Below, in pieces: positions 28,427-38,885 of a stretch of DNA of 64,000 nt. The notes beneath the pieces were generated by a model. It was not told the origin of the DNA, made no database searches, and saw only the letters and a list, made by a program, of their open reading frames with translations. The position numbers and the translations under genes are program-made. Position 1 is the first letter of the stretch; the number at the start of each line of letters is the position of its first letter. The stretch covers positions 62,001 to 126,000 of the forward strand of contig JAJNNX010000021.1 of the NCBI GenBank assembly GCA_023159155.1, in the 5' to 3' direction. This stretch comes from Ustulina deusta. Lineage: Eukaryota > Ascomycota > Sordariomycetes > Xylariales > Xylariaceae.

Positions 28427-29021
28427 ATAACTTTACAACTAGTTATCTAAATATTATATAATATATACCTTATTTTTTGTTATTTTTTGTTTTATTTTTT
28501 AATGCTATGTTTATTTTTATTAAGCCTATATTTATAATATTATTATGTTTTGTTACTTGTTGTTGGATTAAGTGGTGGCTAGATGGTGATGTGAGCTATA
28601 GAGTGGCTAGTGAGAGGTGCCCTTATAGGGGGTATGCCCTTAGCAAATAGAGCGGTATATGGCTGAATGAGTGGATCTACACCTAACTGTATGAGGGATA
28701 TATATATATGTAGGGTGTAGAATACACCTATACAGACCTACAACAATAATAATACAACAGACCTTCTGCGGGCAATACGTGGCAAGATCGCTAGTGTTAA
28801 ATCTGACACTTGTAGTCCTAATGGCCCACCTAGACGAGGGCCAGTGGGACCTTTTCTAACAAAACATAAAAATGTACTCTTGGCATAAATAAATAAAACC
28901 TAATAATTTTATAAATATAGGCTGTATAAAAATAAAAAAAATATTAAAAAATTAAAAATTAAAAATTAAAAAAAATATAGTATATATTATATAATATTTA
29001 GATAACTAGTTGTAAAGTTAT
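28427..29021. mobile_element. TIR element (~595 bp) at the isochore border
   Basis: The two ends are perfect inverted repeats of 42 bp: 28427-28468 begins ATAACTTTACAACTAGTTAT and 28980-29021 is its exact reverse complement. Inside them the arms stay imperfectly complementary for another ~80 bp; both contain GCCTATATTTATAA. The centre is GC-balanced and holds a 199-bp block (28561-28759) with TG...CA ends. There is no transposase frame, so it would be non-autonomous. It may have inserted at TA within the 3' LTR of copy F, but the flank on its right is unrelated to that LTR, so the duplication cannot be checked. Known: short elements with long TIRs are usually MITE-like derivatives of DNA transposons. 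The superfamily is undetermined. Confidence 0.75.
28561..28759 (+). repeat. 199-bp LTR-like block, second copy at 22388-22600
   Basis: It begins TGTTGGATTAAG and ends AATACAACA, the usual TG...CA form of LTRs. The decayed inverted relative at 22388-22600 matches over the whole block and beyond both ends. I see no 5-bp duplication around it (CTTGT against GACCT), so a clean solo-LTR insertion is not supported. It may equally be internal sequence of the TIR element. Confidence 0.5.
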
Positions 29022-29778
29022 TAAGGTTATAAAAAACAGGGTGACCTTGTTTATCTCCTCCCGTTTTTCGATTTATGTTTTGTCACAAGTGGTCCCAATG
29101 GCCCTCCATACACTTGCCTAAGGGGTGCACTATTGGAACTCAACGTTGCAGTAATCCTATTCACAGCAATCCTATGAAAAGGCTGATGGGGAAATTGAGG
29201 CGAAAGAGGCAAATTCATCAGGTCATAGCTACAGCAGCTTGTACCTAGTGATCTGAATCAGTCTCAGCATGTAACTGATCAGGCACCAATTGAGAGGTTG
29301 GAGGATGCTGATCACTCGTATATTCTCTCCAACCAGGATCCTAACCAGTCACAGTTAGCGTGACGATCCACTCATCTCACGGCAATAGTGTGCCGTGCTG
29401 ACCCCCTAATCCGTATTTGGGACCGAAGGCTGCACTTCTTCAACGCCGCTTTTCGTTACGCCAGGTGACCGGGCGCGAGCTGATCATGTTACATTAAGGT
29501 GGTATTCAACCACGGGGGTGACGGGAAGAGCCTTAAAAACGCCACGGTTCCCCCTCTGTCTAGGGAAGTAGGTCTGTAGATCTCTGATTCTCACCTCATG
29601 TCAGCGCGATGATAATCGGCATCATGATGAAGGGCTTGGATAGAGAATGCCTAAAAGTGACGACTTCATAAAGAATGTAAGCACCCTTTGTACATTCTGC
29701 CTTTATTTAAAGCAACACTTCTACACGTGCGAATCGCGACTAAGAACCTCTTTTCTGGTATTCTGAGTCTGGACTAAT
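29022..29778. other. Border region and promoter of the hydrolase/CorA gene
   Basis: Base composition becomes normal here. The first ~100 bp still contain a repeat: 29050-29100 (CTCCCGTTTTTCGATTTATG...) is the inverted relative of 22605-22645, and CAAGTGG(T)CCCAATGGCCC near 29092 resembles 28822-28840. From about 29130 on I see no repeat and no convincing ORF; the last few hundred bases should hold the promoter and leader of the gene starting at 29779. Confidence 0.6.
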
Positions 29779-32700
29779 ATGGCTTCAGACATACAAGATT
29801 GGCAGGACCCGGACGTGATTGCTGATATGGAGGTGCAAATGGCAACGCGTCATGCAGACGCGGGAGAAGGTCGAGAAGCGGAGAGAGAGCCGCGACGCAG
29901 CGATGTTACTACAAACACAGACCCGGACATGGACAAATCGAACCGCAGCAGTGGTTCGCATTGGGGATCAGAGCCGGGATTTGAACATATCGATGGCGAT
30001 ATTGAAGGTTGTGGCTATAATGAGACAACAGTGGACATCATTGCTGTGCCTTGTATCGGCGCCTCTCCCATCGACACCTGGGCGCGAGACCCCCTCAGCG
30101 AGGGCTATTTTACGTTGCCAACCCCGACCGAGCTTGAAAATTTCTCCACTGTCAAGGAGTTGCCCGGCAGTAGTGTCCTGACGCCGACAATCACTCGTGT
30201 TCTGCCAAAGGCTAGTCATCTATGGATTCGCCAGGGAATAAGAAAGGAAGTCAGCAAGGCTCGGGTTATGCTTTATCGACACCGTGAGCTGGCAGAGGGG
30301 ATGACGATTGGGACGGCTGCCGATGATCTTATCGAGCAGGTGACAAAGATGCGTGCTGGCCTTGAAAAAGCTCGACCCATCTTCTTCATCTGTCATAGCA
30401 TTGGTGGATTGGTTGTTAAGTCGGCCCTCGTCAAGGCAAGGAAACATGAAGACCTGCGACCGCTCGTCTTTGACTGCCATGGCATTACCTTTTTCGGTCA
30501 GTCATTTCTACGATAGCTTGGAACCCAAGACTCTAACCTTCCAGATAGCCACACCCCATCGAGGCTCAAGCTACCTATCGATGCCGAATCTCAGAGAGAG
30601 TATCCAGAATTTGCTCTTCCTAGAAAAACCACTTCCGAGGTCGATCACTGATGAACTTCGCTTGGGATACAAACCACTGCTGAAGCTTCATGAGAAATTT
30701 ACTGATGTTGCTAGCGAGCTTCGCGTCTGGACCTTCTATGAAACAGTCGACTCTCAACTTTCTGGTCTCGGGAGCTATGACTTAGACGAGGTCCATTTTA
30801 GCGCGCCGATTACTTCTATCAAATCTGGTCTCGTTGGTTCCAGAGCCGAGCAGGCACTGTCCCTCGAGAGCGATCACGCTCACTGCGCTTCATTCGGGCC
30901 TCAAAATCTTCAGATTATGCACTCATATCTATATGACCTCGGGGCAGCAGTTCGTAAGGCAGAGATGCTTAGTTCAGCCTTTATACATACACCATTACGA
31001 CTATCTAGTAAAGTCAAAGTCGAGCTGGTTGGCTTCTATGATGACCCAGACAGTGGGGCGGACCCGAACATAAGGTTATATGTCTCAAAACATTACCTCA
31101 ATGAGTTCCTAGAGAAGGGCCCGGAAAATTGCTTGCGCGAACGATTGAACACAATGGCGCCGAGGACCCGGCGGGCGATGTTTTCTCCGTCTCGACGACT
31201 CGCCGCTAGCTCACCGGGATTATCAGGCACTGGAGGTGTCTGGAGCGGCGTGCGAGAGCTCGGTCAACGAATTCTAGGCTCGTCCCATTCTAGTGATGAA
31301 GCACAAAACCCCGGACGAGATATACCAAATCAGCCATCTCCTGAGATTGTAGTAACAAGTCATACGCCCAGGCGGCCATCTCTTGTAGGAATGGCATCGG
31401 AGCCTCTGCCGGCTGTTGACGTTTCTCCGAGACGAAGCAGAGGCCTAACTGTACCCGCTTTGGCGACTCCGGGGTTTACTCAGCCTTCTAGTCGAAAGAG
31501 CAATGAAAGTGCCAGATCCAGCATCGACGATGTAGTTAGAACTCGCTCCGAGCCGATGACAACCGAGATTTCACCGAAGACTCGAGAGAGCCCCGACAAC
31601 AACCAGCATACCGGTGAACCACCGCATGTTGGAGGGGAAGGGGCCGATACGTCGCGTAGGAGTCGTGGGGAACAAGTGAGTCCTACTGCGGCGTGGCAGG
31701 ATCTCACCGCCGGGTTTTCTAGGCCAAATCCAGCGAAGAGAAAGTTCATGTGGATTCACTTACCCTTTAATAATCCTTATTGGGTGAAGGTACGGAAGGC
31801 TCCGAGGCCTGTGAGTAAGGAAGTGAGCGCGTGCTAATACTTCGCAGAGCATTTTCGATAAGATTTCTGAGAGCCAGAATCGGAGCTATTCCAAACTCCT
31901 GAGCAACGACTACTGGACTAGTAAACATGTGCAAGGTAGACGTGCGAACTGGCATGTTTCGTATGTTAAACCAGGCTGTGCATTTGTTCCCGCTGAATCA
32001 AGTTCGTAAATCAAAACAATACCGCAGCTATATGCTCAAGTGCTGATTCATGACATAGGCGTTCCTCGATCCCCCTCCCCAGGGAGAAGCGGAAGAAGCG
32101 TTAGCCCTAACATATCTCCTGCACATTTCTACCTCTACATTCCGTACCTCCACTACGACACTTACATCAACCTGATCCAACGCCGTAATATCATCAGACG
32201 CCGGAAGAAGCACGGGAGGGCCAGACCAGTTCCCAAAGATATTGCCGAACTCGAGTCACTGGAATCTCGAGTGATCTGGGAGTTTATCGGGCACGACCCC
32301 CCGCTTAACGCTCGACGGACACTGGATCAGTACGGTTATCCCGGACTTCAAGACACTTGGGCGCGAGATGATGATCAGATGTTATATAAACTTACTAGAG
32401 AGAGGATCGTGGATCCCCTGAAGCGCAAACGAGATATGTATCACACTGGAGAGGATCTGCCGAGCGCCGTTTCGCCAGAGAGTCGTTTCGTTTCAACGGC
32501 GGATAAGTTAACCAAAACAGATGACGTAAGCACGAATGAAGAAACTGAAACGGACCCGGAAGCAGATATCATCAATGGAAACGTATTAATGGTTGACCAA
32601 CTGTGGCTTTGGGCGGTGGATAATAGTAAGTGCAGCCAAGTGTGTCAAGACGCAACAAGAACTAACTAATCAGCTACATTAATGACCTTCTTCCCAAAAC

Positions 32701-34130
32701 GAGAGTCGCGTCCAATAGAAGGGCCTCTATTCCAGCAAGCAGATCTGCGCAACAGCATCTATAATGAGCTAAACGGCGATCTCACGGGACGCTGTGAGAA
32801 TGCGCTGGATCTCGCCGCTTTCGTTACCCTGCACGCGGTGACGGTGTTGCTGGACCGGTCTGCCCACCCCGACCTAGAGATCTTCCGGATTTTCGACGAG
32901 GCGATTGGAATTTTGGTAAGATGGTTGGACTCCTGGCAAGCAAGACGACGACGCGCGATACTGACGATGAACAAACAGACCGAGCGAATGACGTCCTCGC
33001 TGAAGCGATTCCGGATGGAATCGTATAACAAGACCCACGAGGATTCGGACATGGAGGATTCCGACGACGACAACAGGACGGAAACCATCAAGAAGCGCCA
33101 TAATCGCGAGGTCGCGCGAGCCGAACGGCAGAATCGCGAGAACACATCCGCGGTCCTCGAGCTTCGCGACATGGAGGACGAGCTGCACACGCTCCGCAAT
33201 CTATTCGCCGAGCAGCAGGACGCCATCAAATCCATGAAGTCGAGCTACGAGAATTCGGAGCTGCGCGCGTCCACGGAATGCGGTCGCCAGTATCTCGAGG
33301 AGGCGCTGCGGCGGCTAGAGGAGTACGTGAAGCAGGCCCGCGACATGCTGACCCGCGTGGACGCTACCCGGAAGGATGTGAGTATTGATCCCGTCGTCGG
33401 GGCATTCGTTGATGTCGACGAAGAGCGGAATAGTAACGCCGATTTTTCTAGTTTGAGAAACTGCAGGATATGATCCAGCGCCAAGCCCAGCTCGACGAGG
33501 TGCGCTGGTCCCGGCTGCAGGCGGAACTGGCCAGCTCGCAGAACCTCTCGGTGATGATATTCACGACCTTCACCGTCATCTTCCTGCCGCTCAGCTTCTT
33601 CACCAGTCTCTTCGGCATGAACACGCAGGAATGGGGCGGGCCGGACCCAACCAACTTCCCCAGCTTGAGGGTCATCGGCGCTATATCCCGTGAGTTTCAC
33701 AACCCCGATTCATTCCCTAGATCGCTCCGAATGGCGCTGACGTCTCCCAGTCCCGGCCTCGGCGTTTCTCATCTCCATCACGCTCGTGGCGGCGTTCAGC
33801 GGTCGGAGCCAGGCGCTGATCAAGATGATCTACCGGTACCTCGAAGCATTCGAGGAGCTCTGCTACCGGCCTCTCCGCGCCTCCGCAGATCGCCTCATGC
33901 GGCTCAGAACAACGTCCTCGAAGGAGTCAGCGAAAAAGCGGAGGCGCAGGAAGGAGCTCGAGAAGAAGCGTCTGCAGCGGGCGCGGGAGCGCGGATACGA
34001 CTTTTGGGGAGGCGTGCGCGCGGGCCGGCGGAGCGAGTATGAGATCCCCGAGATGAATCGGAAGAGAGCGCTGCGGAGCAGAGTCCCGGGACGTGGGACT
34101 TGGGGCCGACTTGGAGACGATTCTCGGTAG
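29779..34130 (+). CDS. Alpha/beta-hydrolase fused to CorA-like membrane domain
   Basis: Eight exons: 29779-30496, 30549-31789, 31848-32001, 32059-32625, 32674-32915, 32979-33377, 33452-33689 and 33751-34130, giving 1312 residues with phases that close. The N-terminal ~75 residues are polar. A DUF676/PGAP1-like serine hydrolase follows (about 85-360): strand VDIIAV, nucleophile elbow CHSIGG with Ser207 (usually GHSLGG), ATPHRGS at 240-246 and a likely catalytic His in ESDH (349). A Ser/Pro/Arg-rich linker (about 440-640) leads to the fungal CorA-like region (WIHLPFNNPYW, RTLDQYGYP, ARDDDQMLYKL), a long charged coiled coil and two membrane helices (about 1140-1160 and 1188-1204). The first helix ends in the CorA signature GMN (1162-1164). 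The tail is strongly basic. The first junction is supported because splicing restores the family motif ATPHRGS. The 57-bp intron at 32002-32058 (GTTCGT donor) is the least certain. The role is unknown: membrane-tethered lipase/esterase, ion channel or a sensor are all possible. Confidence 0.85.
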
Positions 34131-34665
34131 AGAGTGTATCGTGGGATTATTTTTGCACAGCGCGTGATACCCTCTTCTTGTCCTTTGGATATGGACGAAA
34201 TATTTAATTTCTATACTGATATAGAATAATTATGGGCATGATATAGACAGGAAAGCTGGACACTACGGAGTTAGGGCGCATCGATATATACAGGTTGTTG
34301 ATGTTGAAATTTACAAGGGAAATAGACGCGCCTTTCCCTACTCCTTCACCTATATTGGCAGATGTATAAGATACTATGATGACCACCACAACTTGAAAGA
34401 GACACGGAAAGAGTGCGTCAATTAAGTTACTTGCCATGCGACACACGTTAGTATGCACATACTCGACTAGACTTACCTACTACCTCTTAGAGGCGGGGTC
34501 AGTACACCCACCCAACCTGATGCTCCAACCAATGCTCATGATGTCACTCTCCATCCATCACGCACATTCTCGAGCAAAACCTACCACCATCCTCACCAAG
34601 CCGAGGTATCCGTGCGTTAGATAGAAGTAAACCAGTCGCATAATCATACATACCAGCGCACGAGA
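34131..34665. other. Intergenic: terminator side and GST promoter
   Basis: 535 bp between two genes on the same strand. The first part (about 34140-34250) is AT-richer and should hold the 3' end of the hydrolase/CorA transcript. The second part would be the promoter of the glutathione transferase. I see no clear TATA box, no ORF of merit and no repeat. Confidence 0.5.
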
Positions 34666-35508
34666 ATGGCGTCAGTAGACACCTCTCTCCCCACGCAGGC
34701 AACGGGCGCGGCGGCCGACTTCGCCGCGGCCCACGCGGCCGAGCACGCGCTGAAGCTCTACGGCGGGTGGTTCTGCCCGTTCGTGCAGCGGGCGTGGATC
34801 GTGCTGCACGAGAAGGCCATCCCGCACCAGTACGTGGAGATCAACCCGTACCGCAAGGCGGCCGAGTTCCTGGCGCTGAACCCGCGGGGCCTGGTGCCGA
34901 CGCTCGCGGTGCCGGGCGGGGAGGACGGCGCGGCGGCGAAGAAGAAGCCGCTGTACGAGAGCGCCGTCATCTGCGAGTACCTGGACGAGGCGTACGGCGG
35001 CGAGGGGACCTCGCTTCTGCCCCGCGATGCCTACGGGCGCGCGCGATGTCGGCTCTGGATCGATCATGTCGGGGGCAAGATCGTGGCGGGGTTCTACAAG
35101 GTGCTGCAGCACACGCCGGGGAAAGAGTACACCATTGAGGAGGCGCGGGGCGAGTTCTTGGGACATGTCAAGGCCTTTGTGAAGGAGATGGAGGACGGCG
35201 GGCCGTGGTTTCTCGGGGACAGGTTTAGTCTTGTGGACGTCATGCTGGCGCCGTGGGCGAAGCGCATGTTCCTCATCGACCACTACAAGCCTGGCGGCGT
35301 GGGGATCCCGGCCGAGGGGGCGGCGGGCGAGGACGAGGAGGTCTGGAAGAGGTGGAGGCTGTGGTTCGAGGCTATCACGCGCAGGAAGAGCGTGCTGGAT
35401 ACTTGGAGCGCAGATGACATGTACGTCCAGGCGTACAAGCGATATGCCGACGATACCACGCAGTCGGAGGTGGCGCGGGCTACGAGGAAGGGCCAGAGAC
35501 TTCCGTGA
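34666..35508 (+). CDS. Omega-class glutathione S-transferase
   Basis: An intronless frame of 280 residues. The thioredoxin-like domain starts near residue 29 (LKLYGGWFCPFVQRAW). Cys37 in CPFVQR is the omega-class catalytic cysteine, which favours thiol transfer (dehydroascorbate or glutathionyl-ketone reduction) over the Ser/Tyr chemistry of other classes. The cis-proline motif GLVPTL (75-80) and the glutathione gamma-glutamyl contact ESA (98-100) are present. The all-helical C-terminal domain follows (RLWIDHVGGKIV, WFLGDRFSLVDVMLAPW). It is somewhat longer than the usual ~240 residues because of an Ala-rich N-terminal extension (1-28) and a short polar tail. No targeting signal is clear, so it is probably cytosolic. 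Third-position G/C is very high compared with its neighbours. Family assignment is firm; the physiological substrate is not shown. Confidence 0.92.
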   Translation: MASVDTSLPTQATGAAADFAAAHAAEHALKLYGGWFCPFVQRAWIVLHEKAIPHQYVEINPYRKAAEFLALNPRGLVPTLAVPGGEDGAAAKKKPLYESAVICEYLDEAYGGEGTSLLPRDAYGRARCRLWIDHVGGKIVAGFYKVLQHTPGKEYTIEEARGEFLGHVKAFVKEMEDGGPWFLGDRFSLVDVMLAPWAKRMFLIDHYKPGGVGIPAEGAAGEDEEVWKRWRLWFEAITRRKSVLDTWSADDMYVQAYKRYADDTTQSEVARATRKGQRLP

Positions 35509-36865
35509 GGCTTGGTCTTCGGTTGTACTACATGTTGGGTTTTAATATGTCGCAGTTCTGCTGCGTGGGATTTGGTCCTGCAGATGGATGGCTCGCGTAC
35601 CTGGCGGTGGCGCATGTCAGCCAGCGTGAGACAGACCTAGGTCAGGTCAGACTTTTTCGGTTCGGATTCCTGTGTCTGCAAAATTTTCCTCATTGTGTCT
35701 CTGCTCAGGTCTTCGATTGTTACTTTTAACCAGGGTTATCTATCCTTGTTATGTAGTACCGGAGTCGTGTTTGATTAAATATCTAATTCCTTTGACTTAT
35801 TGCAGTGAGGTCGGATCATCTACCGTCTCTCCTCGCATGCCTACACACACTGTTTACCGCAACAAGGGAAATTAAGGTCAAGGTGGTCGGTCTAGATTCT
35901 CGCCATAACGACTGATCATATTGACCGATGCCGTGGTATGTCCCGGGCAGATCCCGGGCGAGGGAATCCGTTGGCTCTTGGCCCCCGCCGACCAGGATCT
36001 GCTCAAACAGTACGAGTTTCACTTTGCCGTCCAACCTCAATGCAACGGTTCTATTTCTGAGCCAATGCTCTTCCATCGCCGCGTTTTTGGCCCCTCATTT
36101 CCATTTCGGGCGAATCCATAGCCTCGTGCTTGCTGGCCATTCTCGTCCTCGTTGAGCTTAGCGTCCTGTCGCAGCTTGATGAGTCGTTGATTGCTCCCAT
36201 CTCATTCACCCCTTCATTCGATGCCTGTCTGTCTGTCTGTCTGCCTCGCATGGCGGGCGTTCTTGTATACAATAACGAACTAGATGATATGATGTGAGTT
36301 GGTGTCCGATGTTTTTAATAGGCACCTCAACTTTCGGATGAATAGCTCTATGCATGTATGCTACTAACTACTGCATCCTCTTGAACGACTGCACGCTATC
36401 GCGACGTTTCGCGTACGTCTCCAAACCCGGGTTGTTTTGTTCTAGAAAGGGAAAATCGTTTCATCCCTTTGATGTATTTATGAATAGACGAGAACATCCT
36501 AGCTAGATAGTCACATCCACTGCATACCTAGATCCCTCGCTTTCCCCGGATCTCTCACCAACAAGGGTTTCCAAGACCGGCAGGTACCATGTAGTCGTCT
36601 CCAACCTGGGATCTCCTTCATACGCAGCCCCTCTAATTTGCCATGATGAACAGCATTGGAGTCCGTGCTAGGTGGAGGTGGCCGTGGCTGAGCGATGAGG
36701 TAACGTGTTACGACAATCCCCCTTTCTCATGATATATATTCCTCATATCTCCTCATGAGCGGGCCAACGACCCTGGACTCTTGTTTATCCACCTCCAGGC
36801 CCAACCACCGCTCGCTTCATACCGGAACACATTCGTACCTTTGGAGATAAGTACCAACTAGCAAC
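35509..36865. other. Intergenic with CTGT microsatellite and HsbA promoter
   Basis: 1.36 kb without a convincing gene; the short frames here have no family resemblance. A CTGT repeat (four and three-quarter units) lies at 36225-36243. GATATATATT at 36731-36740, about 125 bp before the HsbA start codon, is a plausible TATA element. Confidence 0.5.
36731..36740 (+). promoter_or_regulatory. Possible TATA element of the HsbA gene
   Basis: GATATATATT lies about 125 bp before the start codon in otherwise mixed sequence. The position is plausible for a fungal TATA box; there is no further support. Confidence 0.35.
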
Positions 36866-37753
36866 ATGAAGGCCGCCACTTTGCTTCCCGTCGCCCTAGC
36901 CTTCACGGCCGCGGCCGAGATGCAGCTATACTCTCTCCCTACCCCCGTCAAGAGGGACCTGGCCACCGTCACATCAGTAGTGGCACAGATCTCCAGCGCG
37001 ATAACACAACTAGACAACTCGGTCAAGACCTTCGACAAGGACGGCACCCAAGTGGAATCCGACGCGGAGAATCTCCTGACAACCATCAAAGACGGCGCGT
37101 CCACCATCGCCTCCGCAGGCGCCATCTCGCTCAACGACGCCCTCGGTCTCCAGGACGTCGCGACGTCCCTCTCGACAGCGGGCGAAACCCTCCTCGCAGA
37201 CCTCGCGAGCAAGAAAGCGGCCTTCCAGGCCTCCGACATCTGCACGTCCGTGCAGTCCAGCATCACGAGCATCGGGTCCGAGGTCCAGAGCTTCGTAGAC
37301 GCCGTGGTGAAGCAGCTGCCCGCCGACGCGCAGGCGGCCGCCTCGCAGCTCACCAGCGGCATCTCGGCCGGGTTGGCGAGCGGCGCCGCGGTCTTGCAGT
37401 GTAGCGGTAGCGAGGGGGCTTCGTCTTCTGCTGCTGCCGTGTTGACCCCCACCGACGTCGTGGACGACACGTACCCGACTTCGGCCCTCGCCACGTCCGC
37501 CGCCTGCATCGCTGTCACCATCACCGTGACGGCGCCGTGCGCCTGCGAGAGCACGAGCTCGAGCTCTGTCCCCGTCATCACGCCTAGCACCACCGTCCTG
37601 TACCCCACTGGCTCGAACTCTACGAGCATTGCGCCTACCGGCGGGTTCACGACGACGACGTCTGCTTCAACCATTCCCACGGCTGGTGCTGGGACAAACG
37701 GCGTCGGGGCCATGGGCTTGGTGGCGGGTCTCGCGGCTGCTTTGCTGGTGTAA
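36866..37753 (+). CDS. HsbA-family cell-wall protein with GPI-anchor signal
   Basis: One exon, 295 residues. A signal peptide (MKAATLLPVALAFTAAA) is followed by a dibasic KR at 29-30 that could be a Kex2 site. Residues ~31-190 form an Ala/Ser/Thr-rich helical domain with regular hydrophobic spacing (TVTSVVAQISSAITQLD, SVQSSITSIGSEVQSF) and the two family cysteines (SDIC, VLQC). This matches hydrophobic surface-binding protein A / cell-wall galactomannoprotein (PF12296). A Ser/Thr-rich stalk (about 190-275), likely O-mannosylated, precedes a hydrophobic C-terminus (GAMGLVAGLAAALLV) without charged residues, as in GPI-anchored proteins. Members coat hydrophobic surfaces and recruit hydrolases, or act as cell-surface antigens. 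Here the role is likely at the wall. It converges with the secreted protein gene on its right. Confidence 0.9.
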   Translation: MKAATLLPVALAFTAAAEMQLYSLPTPVKRDLATVTSVVAQISSAITQLDNSVKTFDKDGTQVESDAENLLTTIKDGASTIASAGAISLNDALGLQDVATSLSTAGETLLADLASKKAAFQASDICTSVQSSITSIGSEVQSFVDAVVKQLPADAQAAASQLTSGISAGLASGAAVLQCSGSEGASSSAAAVLTPTDVVDDTYPTSALATSAACIAVTITVTAPCACESTSSSSVPVITPSTTVLYPTGSNSTSIAPTGGFTTTTSASTIPTAGAGTNGVGAMGLVAGLAAALLV

Positions 37754-38115
37754 GAAGATGAGTGTTTCTTATGTATTTTGGGAGGGATTGGGATTGATAG
37801 ATGTTGGAAATATGAAAGGTTTAGGCTGCGCGGGCTGGCATACCCGGATCGGCTGCACTTGGTTGTAGCTCTTCACTTCAATGATACCATGACATTTACG
37901 GCGCACACTCTTGATACTCGCATGAGATTTCGATTCTTCTTGATTGTTATATTGCGGGGTAGTGAATGCCATATGGCCGTCTCACTTTACACAACCCATA
38001 CTCAGTCTTTGTAAGTATGAAAGCCCAGGCGGGTAGTCTGAAGGTGCAGGAGTTCATCCCTTCGACAGGTACAACATAAGACATGCTACTAATCCCTATG
38101 AATTCCCTTCGAAGC
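37754..38115. other. Convergent 3' region between two secreted-protein genes
   Basis: 362 bp between the stop of the HsbA gene (+) and the stop of the cysteine-rich gene (-). It should contain both transcript ends; I find no ORF, repeat or distinct terminator. Confidence 0.5.
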
Positions 38116-38885
38116 TTAAGCTGTAGCGCCGTAAGAAGTCGACGTAGGGCAAGGTGGTGGAGTGTAAGTAGGATGTTCGCACGCCAGATAGCATCTATTC
38201 AAGGTCAACTAGTTCGTCCCAGCATGAAGTCCAGGAGAAGAAGTGCTTACCCTCCGTATGTCAAGACGGCCGTAGGAGTGGGCGACCCGCACTCCTTTAT
38301 GTGGTCTTCACAAACACTGTATGTGTAGGTGCAACTGCTGCTGCTATCACTGGCACTGATGCTCGTGCTTGATGTTGGTGTTGGGCAGGGTGGTTCGGAG
38401 TACGTGAGAGTCACACAGGCATCGTGGCATCTAGAACTCAGTTAACTACTAGTTCCGCCCTCCCGACATGACAACCGCAGAAAGAGATCCTTACGCTCCG
38501 TATGTCAAAATGGTTGTGGGAGTAGGCGATCCACATGTCTTGAACCGGTCATCACAGATGGTTCCTGTCGATGTGCAACTAATCATAGAGCCGCCGCCGG
38601 TAGGGCAGGGTGGGGCCGTGTATGTGGTTGTCACGGTTATATCGTGGCATCTGCGAGTTGTTAGTTAAGAGAGCGGAAGCAGCAGGTATCTCTATGCCAC
38701 TGGAGTTCTCAATTATTCACTTACCCTCCATACCACAGAGTAGCCGTAGGCGGTGAACCGCAAGCCAGGGAATAATCAACGCAGAGCGTGGTCCCAGTAG
38801 GAGGGATCTTGGAGGTAGTGACACAAGCCGCAGAGGCGGTTCCAAGGCCGGCTAAGGCAAAAATGCAAAGAGGTTGGAGTTGCAT
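38116..38885 (-). CDS. Secreted cysteine-rich protein with exon-encoded repeats
   Basis: Four exons on the minus strand: 38725-38885, 38495-38650, 38251-38430 and 38116-38194, giving 191 residues. Introns of 74, 64 and 56 bp begin GTAAGT, GTAAGG and GTAAGC and end in CAG or TAG; all three are in phase 2. A signal peptide (MQLQPLCIFALAGLGTASA) is followed by a Cys-rich mature part with no membrane helix. Exons 2 and 3 encode the same module: Cys-His-Asp at the start (55 and 107), then a TY..PPCPT motif, three more cysteines, CGSPTPT and a closing LTYG. Exon 1 ends with a degenerate CGSPPTATLWYGG, and exon 4 starts a further module (CYLAC, PPPCPT) that stops early. Every intron falls at the same place in the repeat, so the gene probably grew by exon duplication. 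I do not recognise the family. Size, secretion signal and cysteine content are effector-like, but the function is unknown. Confidence 0.82.

Noticed and set aside
28561..28759. Firm call as a solo LTR
   Set aside because: The TG...CA ends fit, but there is no target duplication, and homology to the relic at 22.4 kb extends past both ends.
34672..35283. 203-codon minus-strand ORF opposite the GST
   Set aside because: Shadow of a GC-rich coding sequence; it reads as Arg/Pro/Val-rich noise.
36817..37713. 298-codon minus-strand ORF opposite the HsbA gene
   Set aside because: It mirrors the codon pattern of the real gene, has no signal or family match and is explained by high third-position GC.
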